A program made the position numbers and the translations under genes. Shown one piece after another: positions 39,281-51,191 of a stretch of DNA of 64,000 nucleotides. The stretch lies in assembly GCA_027405735.1 (NCBI GenBank), contig JAPEHQ010000011.1, forward strand, positions 1,860,001-1,924,000, read 5' to 3'. Each line of letters opens with the position of its first letter. Within the stretch, counting starts at the first letter, position 1. The DNA comes from Mucor racemosus (lineage: Eukaryota; Mucoromycota; Mucoromycetes; Mucorales; Mucoraceae). The notes beneath the pieces were generated by a model that ran no database searches, was not told the origin of the DNA, and worked only from the letters and a program-made list of their open reading frames with translations.

Positions 39281-39683
39281 TCCCATTCAAAATCTTTTGA
39301 CACTCTTGATTTCTCGACGATATATTTTCCTTCTTTGTATTTTTGTGGTTCTTCTAATGCCCGGAGATACTTCCAGCCGATCTTGATGTGGCATTGATTA
39401 CAAACAATATCTGCTACTGTATGAATCCCTGTCAGTAGCATTCTTTCTTCTTTAGTGCCAATGGTTATATTAGTGACATTATTCACAAGATAAGCAGGGC
39501 CGTTCTAAATTTAAGGAATTGAGATTTACAACATTTGGAACTTTTAAGAAAAATGCTTACTCGGCCCTGAAAATTTCTAGATATAATCGATTTTTGCTCT
39601 ATTAAATGACAATGACATGAATTACATGAAAATATGAGGTTAGATGTCAGATAATTCCTATGTTTTCGCTTATTACTATCCAT
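39277..39683 (-). CDS. Yippee/Moh1 zinc-binding protein
   Basis: Small conserved zinc-fold protein (yeast Moh1, animal Yippee-like; a component of GID-like ubiquitin ligases in some systems). Exons 39683-39561 and 39504-39277 give 116 aa, the family size. The Yippee signature is clear: FSCNSCHCHL with the first CxxC, SRNFQGRNGPAYLVNNVTNI, GTKEERMLLTGIHTVADI, the second CxxC in VCNQCHIKIGWKYL, and SQKYKEGKF-like EPQKYKEGKYIVEKSRV. The start MDSNKRKHRNYL (39683) is chosen because it fits the family length; in-frame ATGs 12 and 24 nt upstream are possible. The gene is convergent with the orphan gene, their stop codons overlapping. Confidence 0.93.
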
Positions 39684-39707
39684 TTTCACATACATGAAAA
39701 AAGACAA

Positions 39708-40299
39708 AAAAAAAAAGAGAGAGAGAAGATAAAATCACAAGAGCAAAAGCATCATTCATCTAGGCTTATAAAGTCACGTAATATCAAGGTAAAATTAAAA
39801 AGTACACGCATTTAATTATTGAAACAATAAGATAACAAGCAATCAATAATGTACATGACTCAATCAGCTGCTTTTGCTTGCATTATACGAATGTTGCCGT
39901 ATTGACACTCCGTATTTAAAATATTGTGTTTGTAATTCCATGCAGCCATACCTTGAAATGATTGCATATCAGGTCATATTATCTTAATTTCTAATCGTTG
40001 ATGGCAGAGTATATATTTGTAGATGCATTAAGTTTTGCATTCAATTCCAGGATAAACTGATTTATAATAGAGTTAAGTGATTGCATCTTTTACTGTTATA
40101 CTCTACGAAACATGTGTTTTTATGGACTTGAGAATAGGCTACCATTCCATACAAAGTAGCTGAAAAACATGGGCGTCACCATTTCCTCATTCTTACAACA
40201 ACTCAGAGAGGCTGAAACTTTCCAGTTCAGTGGATAATTTCTAGACGTACCTATTACTGCAGCGTCAGCTCATTTGGATCCATATTCAGTGAAAACTGG
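39708..40299. other. Intergenic region upstream of the Yippee gene
   Basis: No gene or recognised repeat. An A-rich/GA-rich leader lies at 39700-39735. Confidence 0.4.
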
Positions 40300-41940
40300 T
40301 AAGTTTACTGACCTTAGTAGGTTGTGGAAGTTGCCTTTTGAGACAAGCTTGCCAAAGATGTGCACCTACTCTCATGTAAAGTTGGAAGTTATTAGAATCG
40401 AAATTTGTTGAGATAAGGTTTTGGTTGTCGATTTTTTACGGTTGTAAAAAAGTAAGTTTCTGCGGTTCTCAAGTGGATTTCGAATGTTTTCGCCCGATAT
40501 TGAGTTGAATTCTTACGTCAAGTCTTCAAAGAAGATGTACCCTCCTTTTATAGATCCTTGATATCTCTCCGAATATAGAAGTATTAATACTAGAATATTA
40601 ACGCATTAACCAAACATTGACCAAAGTTGACCTAAAATCGGTTGTAAAAAATTGAGTACTTAACTTAAGGTGTTATTTTTTTGTATTCACAAGATAGTAC
40701 CCAACCCAAAGATACTCTTCTTTTTTTTTTTCAGCAAAAAATATTGATTTTTTGTTGAGATAATCAAAATAATAGTTCATATCATAACTTAACCCTATGG
40801 TGACGAGGTTCCAAAATTGATTTGAAAAAAATAATCGAAAATGATCGAAAATGATTAAAAAAAACCAAAAATTTTAATAGCTCATGAACTGCATAGTAAG
40901 TAGATCTAGCATATTAAGTGTTTTTTATACAGTTTGGAATTCTGCATTTATCTAAATAATATTCAGACAAATTTTTCACATTAAATTTTGCGCAAAATGC
41001 AATTGAAATTATAGAGGTTTTTTGACTATACACATCATTTTTTATAAGCATTTTTTAAATATAAACAATGGATATGATGCATCACAAAATTATCTATTGA
41101 TAGAGCTATTACTGAATCTTCTAGCTGTATTTTTTATAGAGGAAACAAGATTTTTGTCAATTTTTTTTCAAATTCAGAATTTGGGATGAGGGTATATAAG
41201 GAAAAAATGGAAGCTAGACACGAGAGTATCTCTTTGTATATATTTTTGAGGATATCTCCACGAAAAATCAATATTTTTAAAAAAACTAAATTGGGTCCGA
41301 GAGAGCTCAACAAACCCTATGACATGAATGCAAAAAAAAATGCTGCTTAATTTAGCGAATATTTTTTAATCCATTACAAAAATATCAAAAAAATGAAAAA
41401 AAATAAAAGTGCTCAGAATTTTTTTATATTGAAATATGTTATAGAGCAGTTTAAAACAAGTAAATTTTATTATTGGAAGGTGGTAGTATAGCTTAATTTT
41501 TTCTGGAGATATGACGCCTCAAAGTTTTCAATCCATTAGCAGTAAAATACGCGTAAAAAATCTGAAACCTTAGCACTGAAAAATTAATATCAACTGCAAA
41601 AAATAGGATATTTTTGGATACTCATTTTTGGATTAAAGCTGAGCATCTCAGGTACATTGGCATATAATTTTTTCTTGGTGTTATTTAGTGAAAACAAAAA
41701 GTGGATCAGGAATGAAAAGTGAGACCCAGTTTTTAAGGAAAAAGCAGTGAATTTTACGCGTTTTTGAGTCTTTTGTGAGATATAAAATAAATTTAGGGAT
41801 AGGTAGCATAATGCGACCAGTTTATGTCTGTTTAGTAGTGCCTAAAGTATATCCTAAAAATGTTTAATATGAGGTTAGTTGTAGAAAAGAGAGCACGCTC
41901 CGATTTTGAAGATGGGTAACTTTGAAAATCAATTTTTTTA
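40300..41940 (+). repeat. Dispersed repeat R, long copy R4
   Basis: Matches R5 (60885-62745) over its whole length, including an upstream 280-nt part (TAGGTTGTGGAAGTTGC, CTCATGTAAAGTTGGAAGTT) absent from R1 and R2. The core matches all other R copies. No intact ORF and no visible terminal repeats or duplication. Confidence 0.6.
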
Positions 41941-42386
41941 GTATTTCAATATTGAGCGTTTTTTCTTGAAGCCACTTTTGGAATTAAGATTTTCATGTTT
42001 GAAATTATGTATTATGTTTCGATATACAAAGTTCTTTTATAACGCATTTTGTTTGGGTAAAGGCTTTACACGTAGAAAGCTATGTCTCAATTCTATCGCA
42101 AGATTTTTTAAATGGCTATTGTTCACTTTGAATTTTGATTATTTGAACTGATTTTATCAAAATGGATTTCAATCATATAAAGATGCAAAGGACGAGTCAA
42201 TCAAGTTGAGATACTTGGCAAACAGTTGATCATGTAAGATTCAGCATGTCCAAATGACGAATTTTATCAACATTTCCAGCAAAATCACGTCCAATCTGAT
42301 TCGCTAAAAAAAAAGTAAATTTGCACCACCAGTTCTATTCTGTGGAGAATTTTTTTTATTTTCTTTTTCATTAACCAACTTTTATC
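41941..42386. other. Upstream region of the orphan membrane-protein gene
   Basis: No repeat or gene supported; a 61-codon ORF at 41966 looks random. A T-rich stretch at 42345-42375 directly precedes the ATG at 42387. Confidence 0.35.
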
Positions 42387-43259
42387 ATGCTGTCTACGCT
42401 CAAGCTATTAAAAACCAAGAATCATCAAACAGCTTTTTATTTAATTCGCTCTTTGACAACAAAGAATATACCATTAAGATCATTACATTCCCAACCACTA
42501 GCACCATGTAGAACTCTTAGTAGACCTTTGATGCTATCCAGACGCCCACAAGTAGCAATTGTGATAAATGCAAATATCGCCCAGCAACGACAATTTTCAC
42601 TTTGGAATATACCACTTTCGCTAATGGCAGCATCACCCCTTAAACGTCGATTGACATTAGCTGCATTAGGCAGTGCTGGTTTAGCAGTTGCCGTAGTATT
42701 AGGACCATTTTTATTAGTCGGCGTCGGTGGCATTGCTGCTGTGATAGGATTTCGTATATGGCGGATAAAAAAAAGTATCGAAAGTCAACTGCAAAGTACA
42801 GGACAACCATTGCAGGATTGGCCTGACTTTTTGAACGCTTTTATACAACAACAAGGGACAGGCGTGTTTGGTAATGATCAGCGTCAGGTTGAAACAGAAG
42901 CTGTACGCCGTTTGGAACTATGGGCACAGTCTAGTAGAGGCAGAACTCAATTAATTGAATATGGCATTCATCCAGAAAGAATTACGCAAAACGTATCAAT
43001 GCGTGGTTCATCATACTCGTCTTCAAGCTCAAATGTTACTGGCACAACTACCGAGATTAAAATTGAGTTGGATTTACGAAATTCACCTGGAGTTATATTG
43101 ATTGCATCTGCTCAGCTTGATAAAGAAAATAATAATTTAATTATTACTGATATGAAATTAGTTACAGGTACAGGACATGTAATATCGGTGCCATTATCTG
43201 TAAGTCAACAAAGTCCAGATGGTGGAAGAGTGATAGAAGGGGAATTTTATGATGTTTGA
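42387..43259 (+). CDS. Orphan, probably mitochondrial, membrane protein (290 aa)
   Basis: A single-exon ORF in a region where most genes are intron-rich. Residues 1-70 are rich in Arg, Ser, Leu and Thr with almost no acids, as in a mitochondrial targeting peptide (e.g. IRSLTTKNIPLRSLHSQPL). A hydrophobic segment at about residues 92-120 (LGSAGLAVAVVLGPFLLVGV, then GIAAVIGFRIW) makes one or two membrane passes, followed by the basic RIKKSIESQLQ. The C-terminal 170 residues are soluble, with a Ser-rich linker and a beta-like end (TEIKIELDLRNSPGVILIAS). I do not recognise a named family. Location is inferred from the N-terminus only. Confidence 0.75.
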   Translation: MLSTLKLLKTKNHQTAFYLIRSLTTKNIPLRSLHSQPLAPCRTLSRPLMLSRRPQVAIVINANIAQQRQFSLWNIPLSLMAASPLKRRLTLAALGSAGLAVAVVLGPFLLVGVGGIAAVIGFRIWRIKKSIESQLQSTGQPLQDWPDFLNAFIQQQGTGVFGNDQRQVETEAVRRLELWAQSSRGRTQLIEYGIHPERITQNVSMRGSSYSSSSSNVTGTTTEIKIELDLRNSPGVILIASAQLDKENNNLIITDMKLVTGTGHVISVPLSVSQQSPDGGRVIEGEFYDV

Positions 43260-43667
43260 ATTACTTTAAAATAAAATGCAGAGTCTGGACCCTTTTCATG
43301 TTAATACCTGTCAATTTTATTTTTAGTTTTCATTTTGGCTTTATTGTGTTACATAGTTTAAAATAAAAAGCTATTACAATGAAAATTTGTTTATATGTAT
43401 AATATATGTATATGTGTCTGTTTGTATTTTGCGTGTATATAATAAAAATTATAAGATTTAAGGGAAACAAATACAAATACAAAGAAAAGAAAAAAAAAAA
43501 AAAAAAAAAAAGAAAGGGAGAAAAAATAGTTAGGAGGACGCGTGAAAAACATGGAAAATTAGTATACAGTAGTTTTTGTCAAATATGAAAGAAAGGAGAA
43601 AAGTAGGGAAAACCTTCTAATTTACTTGCCAAATTAGCGTTAAGAAACATTGAAAAGAAGATACTAT
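43260..43667. other. Convergent 3' region with long A tract
   Basis: Downstream ends of the orphan gene (+) and the PP2C gene (-). It contains an A20-type tract at about 43490-43512 and AATAAAA words near 43271 and 43365 that suit polyadenylation of the plus-strand gene. Confidence 0.4.
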
Positions 43668-44752
43668 TTAATTAAGACGAATGACCATAATACTCAAATT
43701 ATCAGTGCTAAAGTTAGCAAGAGCATGATCTAACAATTTTTGACTAGCAACTTGGGGATCTTTAATATCTTTGATCAGGTCAACTGCATCTTGATCTTCA
43801 CAAACATCCCATAACTATTATAAAATGTTAATAATTAGATCAAAAAGAAAAAAAATCAAAAATTACCCCATCACAAGCCAAAATTAAGAAATCATCATTA
43901 GGCCCTAACTCGGTCTCGGTTGTAAAAGGATTTCCAACAACAAATTCCTTCATTACACTGTCTCCTAATGATCGTGTTACAGCTAATACGCCATTGACGC
44001 GATTATTCATCATAAATCCTCCAAGATCCATAATACGTTTTGCTTCTTGAGAATCTGATCCCTTATGATCATAAGAAAGTCGAACTGCTTTATTTTGACG
44101 ACTAATCAAAAAGAAAAGAATAAAGTCAATTGATGTCGAAAATGAAATACAATACATAAAAGCTCACCTCAAAACTGCACGCGCATCTCCAACATTACCA
44201 GTATATAGGATACGCTAAAAAAATATCTCATTTATAAGCAATGTTTTCATTGTGAGACATCCCCAAAAAATTCATTAATTTACCTTGTCTTCAATCACTT
44301 TTACAAATGCAACAATGGCAGTGCAACCAGAAAATTTACCATCACCTTGATTGACCTCATTATCTACAGCCAAAAAGGCTTTATTTAAAATCTCCGGCAC
44401 TGATTCTTCTTCAGTGCTTGTTTCAATAACTTTAGCTAATACCTAATGTAAAGTAAAAACAAAGTTTAGTATTAAACTTTCCAAAATATGAATTGTTTAA
44501 ACATACTTTATCAAAGTTTTTGCCACACCATTCAGCAGTTGCCTTGCCAGCATGGCCATCAAAAATAGCAAAAAAACCTTGGCGAGGAATTCCCATGTAA
44601 TTAAATATAAAAGTGTGCGCATCTTCCATGGTTCTACGACAACGCTTATTGCGGTCCTCACAAACACCTAACTCGAAACCAGGTGCATTATGAGGAGTTT
44701 TGATATTTGTATCAGTTGTTTTAGTTGCTGTTTTCTGTTGCACTTCCTCCAT
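43668..44752 (-). CDS. PP2C-type (PPM) protein phosphatase
   Basis: Metal-dependent Ser/Thr phosphatase. Exons: 44752-44507, 44442-44284, 44214-44168, 44101-43867 and 43814-43668 (277 aa). PPM motifs in order: [28 protein letters not shown] with the metal-binding Asp/Gly, [66 protein letters not shown] and the terminal [11 protein letters not shown]. All metal-binding aspartates are in place, so it should be active. The short length and the [20 protein letters not shown] beginning resemble yeast Ptc1, a regulator of HOG and cell-wall MAPK signalling and organelle inheritance, but that subfamily call is tentative. Confidence 0.93.
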
Positions 44753-45799
44753 TTAATTATTAGTTATTATTACTAGTTGATATTATTTATAAAATTCGTG
44801 CTTTTATGTGTGTGTATATATGTATTTAGAAAAAGTAAAAAGAAAGAGGAAAGTTATTTATAGAAAAAGGGAAAAAAAAGTCTTTTTTATTTACACATTC
44901 GGTCGTTCAAATGCTTAACCATACTATCATCAGTCTGTCCAATCATTATATATATCTAATTCCATTTTGATCATCAATCCAAGGTGAAATCCTCATGTAA
45001 AGCGCTGCTGTGAGATTTTTCATAGTCCCTCATGAATTAGTGCAATGAAACGAGCTTTAAAATCAAAATTGAATGCATACATTTACATGAGATCGTCAAA
45101 ATATTTCTGCTGCCATATGCCAACAAATTTTAGTAACCTGCAGAAACAGAAACAACGAGTTGCCGCAAGCAACAATAAGCTTCATTAACAATGCTTACAA
45201 CTTTATCATTTCAGGGGCTATAAGTATCTTCATATTGATTTATCTGAAATGTAACTGATTTTGATATTAAAAAATGATTTCTATTGGCATTATGGGTAAA
45301 TATTTTAAGGCTAGTATGCCGGCTAAAGTACCTCCTAATTTACTACCGTCATTACCAATGCTACAAAGTTTGATTGAGGTACAATTACCTATAATTTTCA
45401 TTTCGTTAATGAATGTACATATGGTATATGAACGGCTTTATGTTCTCATCAGTACAATAAGCCACTAATTACTGACAATTGCTTCTAATTGAAGTTATAC
45501 ATATAATGAATGGTATATATGGCCAAGCGTTCTCCTGTAATGACTTTGTAGAGGTAGCTCTTTTCATCAATTGAATATCCCATGATTCATGTTTTGCAAA
45601 CATGTAAATCACATTGATGCATTTTGATTCTAGGCTTTCATTGCATCTAATAAAAACCCAATACTTTTAGTAAATTTGAGTGAATGAACCTCAATCAATC
45701 CACTGTGGATTGTGAAGGTCAGATTAGCATGTAACAATCTACAATGATTGCTTATCTGAGCATTGTTATTATGCAAATTGTTTTCCAAATCAACTAATT
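44753..45799. other. Intergenic region PP2C / VAM7
   Basis: About 1 kb, no gene supported; the 64-codon ORF at 45274 has no family resemblance and no repeat matches. Confidence 0.4.
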
Positions 45800-47011
45800 T
45801 TATTTAATTTTCTGCAGCTTTTTATTAACAAATTTTAGCTTGGTATGAGTTCTTTCAGCATCGCCATCCAATTCATCCAGTATTTGATTTTGTGTTTCCA
45901 ATTCGTGTCCAATAGAAATACCCAATTGCTTTTGCCTTGCTAAAATAGCACCAAACTGTTGTACCTGTTGATCTTGATCTCCCATGATTTGATTTTGATA
46001 AACCAGCAAACCTTCATTGTCCAAACCTCGAGTTTCTTCAGTTTCTGTAGCCATTTTCTTCTGCCTTTGAGCAGCAGCAGCACCAAAAGCTCTGCCGTTG
46101 AAACCTTTAGGTTTTTCCTTTATCGTTTCTTTTTTCTGTTGATGTTGCTGTTGTTGTTGAGCAGGAAATCCATAGGTATTATCATCGTCTGTAGCACCAT
46201 AAAACCCGCTTGTATTATCGCCCAAGAGTGATTTACGATCACCCACATTTTTTTGTTGGTATTGCTGTTTGTTTTGGGTATTGTTTGACTTGTGAAACAA
46301 ATCTTGATCTTGCTGTCTTCCAGTACTTGCTAATTTCATCAGTGTGTCTTTTTCATCCTTTAATGTTGTTAGCATGTCTTGTCTTCTACGTAATTCCCCA
46401 TCTGACATGCCTCCATCTACAGCGCCGTTTGCCAAACCCAACAAACCAGCATCTAAATTGGAGAGACGGCTTGATAGATTCATTAAAAGTTTCTTAGCTT
46501 GAACTGTGCAATTATGCGAAGCGGAAATTTCATTTCTTGCCATATGCGTTGACTTTTTATTAATAAGAGATCGGATTTCTCGGGCTGTATCTGCCATTGT
46601 GGTATATTCATCAAGCCAGCTTTCCGATGTATATGCTGTGCTTGCGTCTAAAGCTCTTCCTGTAGGAATAGCCAAAAATTCTTTCCAAATATCCGTTAAT
46701 CTCCAACGATCATCACGACTACTTAATATACCACGAAGATAATCTTCAAGTCCTCGACGGCGTTCTTCAATTTTTTCTGGGTCTGAGAATGTCGAGGGAA
46801 AATAACGTTTGGGAGGTAGCTTTGTTGGTGTTGGTTGTTTTGGAAAAATACTATGAAACTGTGTGTCAAGTTTAAAAAATTCAGAATAACGTTTCCAAAC
46901 AACCCAGTTGCGAACAGCTGCATGAACTTCTACTTTATAAACAACATGTGGTTTTGGCAAACTTCGTATTTGGGTTTCTCGAACAAAAATTGCTTGAATA
47001 ACTTCAGACAT
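45800..47011 (-). CDS. VAM7: Vam7-like PX-domain Qc-SNARE
   Basis: Vacuolar t-SNARE that binds PI3P through its PX domain and joins the SNARE complex for vacuole fusion. It is a single exon of 403 aa starting MSEVIQAIFVRETQIRS. The PX domain covers about residues 3-115: HVVYKVEVH, VWKRYSEFFKLDTQF with the PI3P-contacting RYSEF, LPPKRYFPS, and the RRRGLEDYLRGIL helix. A central region rich in Gln/Asn and charged residues follows. The C-terminal SNARE motif is at about 340-403: LVYQNQIMGDQDQQVQQFGA, then RQKQLGISIGHELETQNQIL and DELDGDAERTHTKLKFVNKK, with Gln at the zero layer. There is no transmembrane anchor, as in Vam7. The combination PX plus SNARE is diagnostic. It is longer than yeast Vam7 (316 aa) because of the Gln-rich linker. 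Confidence 0.93.
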   Translation of the reverse strand: MSEVIQAIFVRETQIRSLPKPHVVYKVEVHAAVRNWVVWKRYSEFFKLDTQFHSIFPKQPTPTKLPPKRYFPSTFSDPEKIEERRRGLEDYLRGILSSRDDRWRLTDIWKEFLAIPTGRALDASTAYTSESWLDEYTTMADTAREIRSLINKKSTHMARNEISASHNCTVQAKKLLMNLSSRLSNLDAGLLGLANGAVDGGMSDGELRRRQDMLTTLKDEKDTLMKLASTGRQQDQDLFHKSNNTQNKQQYQQKNVGDRKSLLGDNTSGFYGATDDDNTYGFPAQQQQQHQQKKETIKEKPKGFNGRAFGAAAAQRQKKMATETEETRGLDNEGLLVYQNQIMGDQDQQVQQFGAILARQKQLGISIGHELETQNQILDELDGDAERTHTKLKFVNKKLQKIK

Positions 47012-49452
47012 CTTGTAACAAAAAGAAAGAGTTTAATAGGAAAAATATTGAAAAGGGAAAACAAGATGCAAATAAGGACTTTTAAACCATTACAAGCCAG
47101 TTGCGTCAGACATTTGGATTGCACAAGAAGAATATAAATAGCAAATTCGTTTTATATAAGTATTCAATGTTAGGTTCATTATAAAAGATGTTTGCTGCAC
47201 AAAACAACAAATTCTACATCTCCCACATAATAACCCTTCTTTTTAATTCACTAGTATTTCAATTAAGCTCCTATAATATATCCTTAGAAGGCGTTTTTAC
47301 TTGCAAAGACAAACTAATCAATGGATTGTCATGAAAATGCATTAATATCTAAAGCGATTTATATAAAATAGATTTAAAATCGATATATGTTGAGAATCTC
47401 GGAAGGTTTTCAGATAAATCACCAAATGCATTTCGAAATGCCTCATTATCTATTTGAAATCAGAGAGATTGATTACAATTACAATAAATTTGCCTGAAAC
47501 GGTTTATTTCTTGTTTAAGGAGGTTCTGATTAAATGGCTCAGAGTTCATTCAAAAGAGAGAGGGAGGGGAAACAACTTTTGATTTCAATTGACATCCTGA
47601 TCTGTCTTGGTATGCAATCTTATAATCTTCTGTTTTTAATATTTTGTTTCGCTAAATCGTTGTCAATTTCGACGTTTTTTTTAAAAAATTCAATATGTAT
47701 GCTTGAATCACTCAATATCTATGTTGTAGTGTACAGTATATATACTAAGAGGAGTGCAGCAAATTTGAAGAAAACCTTAGAAATGTCAAAATTTGGACGA
47801 CATCGGAGTATGAAATATTTCTTTTCATCATCATAATATCTCTTAATTATTGGTTTAAAATAGACGAAATGAAGTTATGGAAGGTGATAATAGTAAATTC
47901 TATTCAAATAAATAATCCAAAACTATTCAAAAGGGTTTAGGGTATCTTTTGGCGTCATTTATATTATGATTTCACATTTTGCATTGCTCGCAATCTTCCC
48001 TTCAAACTTTACTCCGATAAGGCAATTAGATTTCAAAACAAGAGCGAACATGGATAAATTCCGATTAATGCAAAACAAAAAATGTCATCGGATAGCCACT
48101 GAGCTAAAGAACGTATAATATGTGGTAAGCACACGATTGAATGCAATTTGCTTTAGATTAAATCCTTTGAGTGATAAGGATGAGTCAAGCGGTAATTTAA
48201 TTTTGTTACTAATTGATACATCATGCTACAAAAACCAAACAAATTAGCCAGATGCGAAGACTTAACAGAATATGCATCAATTATATTTAATGTACATAAC
48301 TTGGCTCTGCATGTCTTGTTTATATATTCATGCTTATTTTTGTTTATCTTATTTAGATACAAGACCCGCTTCGGCTCAGCATCACATTTATAGTTACAAT
48401 CAACATTTGATTGGAATAAGTTTCAACATGCAATGATCATTAGAGGTGATTGGTCATTAGGGATAAACAACCATTGGGTTAATTTAAGATGATAAAAGGT
48501 CACAAGAGTGTGAAATGACGGAATAGTTGCGAAGGAGATAAAAAGAAAAGCTTTGAGGGAAACCTCTTTCTCCCAAATGGTTCAACTACGTTTTATGAAA
48601 TAACCAAAAAAAAAAAAAGATGTGATTGAGCTGTCCCTTTTTTTATCGCCTGTAAATGTCAACATTATATACCCATTATAGTAAAATGTTTATCAATTAC
48701 TACAGCCTTTTCTTTTTGTATCTTTTTTTTATTTCTAAATGGAGTACATATTTTGGGACATGAAAACCACAAGTATGACTCACCTTGGCATGCGAAAATC
48801 GAAAAAAAGGAAAGAAAAAATGATACGTAGTTTCAAATGATTGGGTACACAACCAGATGAGCAATGTAACCATATAAATAAGGGGTTTAGTTGTTGTTGT
48901 TTGATAATGTCTTTAATAGGGAGGTAACATCAAATAAGCAAAATGTTCTGGATTTAACTGTTCTTTATTCTCTCCATACCCCCCCCTTTTTATATGGCTT
49001 TATTTTTCCATTTTTCTCTTTTGTTTAAAACGAAAAAATTTCACCATATTTTTGATTATCCGAATATATTTTATCAAATGTACTAAATTACTTTTGTGTA
49101 TTGGCGATACATTTAGTAATTTAGTTATTTATACTGACTAAAATATTATTAAAAACAAACACTCTAAAAATAAAAAATAACAGGATTAAAGAAAAGGAAA
49201 AAGGATTTCTTTTATCCTTTTTATAAATGGTATATAAGAAAGAAAAAAAAAGAGAGAGATAGGGAGAGTCGAATACCTATTAAATAGGGGTTAAAAGAAC
49301 AAACGAGATGCTACCCGAATTCGGATGTTTTTAGTTCAATTTCCGAGTAAATAAGCCACTTTCTAAAAAAGTATAAATACTGGCTCTTTATTTTCATAAA
49401 AAGCAAAAAAAAAAAAAAAATCACTTTTTTCTTCTACTTTTTTCTAATTATA
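47012..49452. other. Long intergenic region VAM7 / TBP
   Basis: 2.4 kb, AT-rich, no gene, tRNA or match to the repeat families. The 100-codon ORF at 47534 looks random. The last 100 nt (GTATAAATACTGGC at 49370-49383) contain a good TATA box about 70-80 nt before the TBP start codon. Confidence 0.4.
49369..49383 (+). promoter_or_regulatory. TATA box of the TBP gene
   Basis: AGTATAAATACTGGC lies about 75 nt upstream of the ATG at 49453, followed by an A-tract and a pyrimidine-rich leader: a canonical TATAAATA element, here in front of the gene for the TATA-binding protein itself. Confidence 0.6.
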
Positions 49453-50792
49453 ATGTCTGGATTCAATATTGCAACCCCTTCAATGGCAACACCTGCTATG
49501 CAGACACCCTCTATGCAGACACCCTCTATTCCTACACCCCATCATAATTCAACCCCATTTGCATTACCAACTACTCCTGCTCCATTAGATGCCGCCACAC
49601 CCAGTAGAGATGCCAACCCATATTCAGTAGCCGGCATTACACCCACATTACAGTAAGTGCTTTTTTTTTTTCTTTTTTTTTTTATATTGTTTTTTTTCTT
49701 TAAACAATTTTTATTGTATTTATTTTCTTTCATATACCCAAACACTATTATGCTATCGAATGTATAATATATTACACGTTTCGTTTCATTTTTTTTATCT
49801 ATCTCTCTTTACAATTCGAAATTATCAATAAACAAATCAACCCAAAATATACCTTATAATATCAACATTGGAAATACAAAACTACAACCTTAACCCTAAA
49901 TCTCTCTCTCTCTCTCTCTCTGTTTTAATTGCTCCTACTTTTTTATACATGTGTGTTATTTTATTACTTTCAGTAAAATCAAATGTGGATCAAATGTTCA
50001 TTACATGATGTTCAATGTGTGGAATTTGGATTTGTAAAGAGGAAGAGAGATTAATACAAAAAAATAGAAATGATGTGTAATATATAATGTTTGGGTGCCT
50101 AATTGAATTAAATTCATCATTATCTTGTGCATGTATTAACTTTTTATTGCAGAAATATTGTCGCTACTGTCAATTTGGATTGTCGTTTGGATCTCAAGAC
50201 AATTGCACTTCATGCTCGTAATGCAGAATACAATCCAAAGGTAAATATTTACTGAGATTGGCTTGATTCCAATTCTTATTTTAAATTTGATCTGTATTGT
50301 GTAGCGTTTCGCAGCTGTTATTATGCGTATTCGTGATCCTAAAACTACTGCTTTGATCTTTGCTTCTGGTAAAATGGTCGTTACTGGTGCCAAATCTGAA
50401 GATGATTCAAAATTGGCTGCTCGTAAATACGCTCGTATTATCCAGAAATTGGGTTTCCAAGCAAAGTTTACTGATTTTAAAATTCAAAATATCGTTGGCT
50501 CTTGTGATGTTAAATTCCCCATTCGTTTGGAGGGTTTAGCTTACTCTCATGGTCACTTTAGTTCTGTAAGTGTTATCTATTTTTTTTTTCTTTTTTTTTT
50601 CATATACTTATCAAATGACAGTATGAACCTGAATTGTTTCCTGGTCTCATTTATCGTATGGTGAAGCCCAAGATTGTTTTATTGATCTTTGTATCTGGTA
50701 AAATTGTCTTGACTGGCGCTAAAGTACGTGAAGAGATTTACCAGGCTTTCCAAGCTATATATCCTGTACTTACCGAGTTTAGAAAGCCTTAA
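49453..50792 (+). CDS. SPT15: TATA-binding protein (TBP, TFIID subunit)
   Basis: General transcription factor for all three RNA polymerases. Exons 49453-49652, 50153-50240, 50305-50565 and 50622-50792 encode 239 aa. The variable N-terminus is Thr/Pro-rich with a small tandem repeat ([14 protein letters not shown]). The core is the two-fold saddle: repeat 1 [20 protein letters not shown], then [20 protein letters not shown] with the intercalating Phe region, and [20 protein letters not shown]; repeat 2 [20 protein letters not shown], then [20 protein letters not shown] and [19 protein letters not shown], ending LTEFRKP. Conservation is near complete. Intron 1 (49653-50152) is 500 nt, far longer than any other intron in the window. 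Confidence 0.97.
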
Positions 50793-51191
50793 TGTTATTA
50801 AAAAAAATTACAAAAATTATTACATGTAAAAATAGTTAATCCAACAAATTACAAACAAACAAACAAACACACAACATTGTATCATAATATCCTCCTCCCC
50901 TCCCCCGTCCCCCTTCTTTTTCTTTTTTTCTTATTTTTTATTTTAATAAATTAGTAGAAAGGTTAATCTGTAAATCATCAATTTGAACAATATTTCTATA
51001 TTTGTACCTTTTGTACTTTTTTTTAAACTTTAATCCAATGAAAAAATTTTCAGCATTACATTTTTGTATAAAAAGACCAAAAAAAAATTTTATTAGATTA
51101 GTATCTTTTCTTTTTTTGATCTTATATAGACAAAAAGACCTTTTTTTTCTTTACTCTTTTTTTTTTTTTTATAAAAAAACCTTGTACTGTT
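50793..51191. other. Intergenic region TBP / transporter
   Basis: 400 nt with C-rich and T-rich runs; no gene. T tracts at 51060-51180 are likely the transporter gene promoter/leader. Confidence 0.4.
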
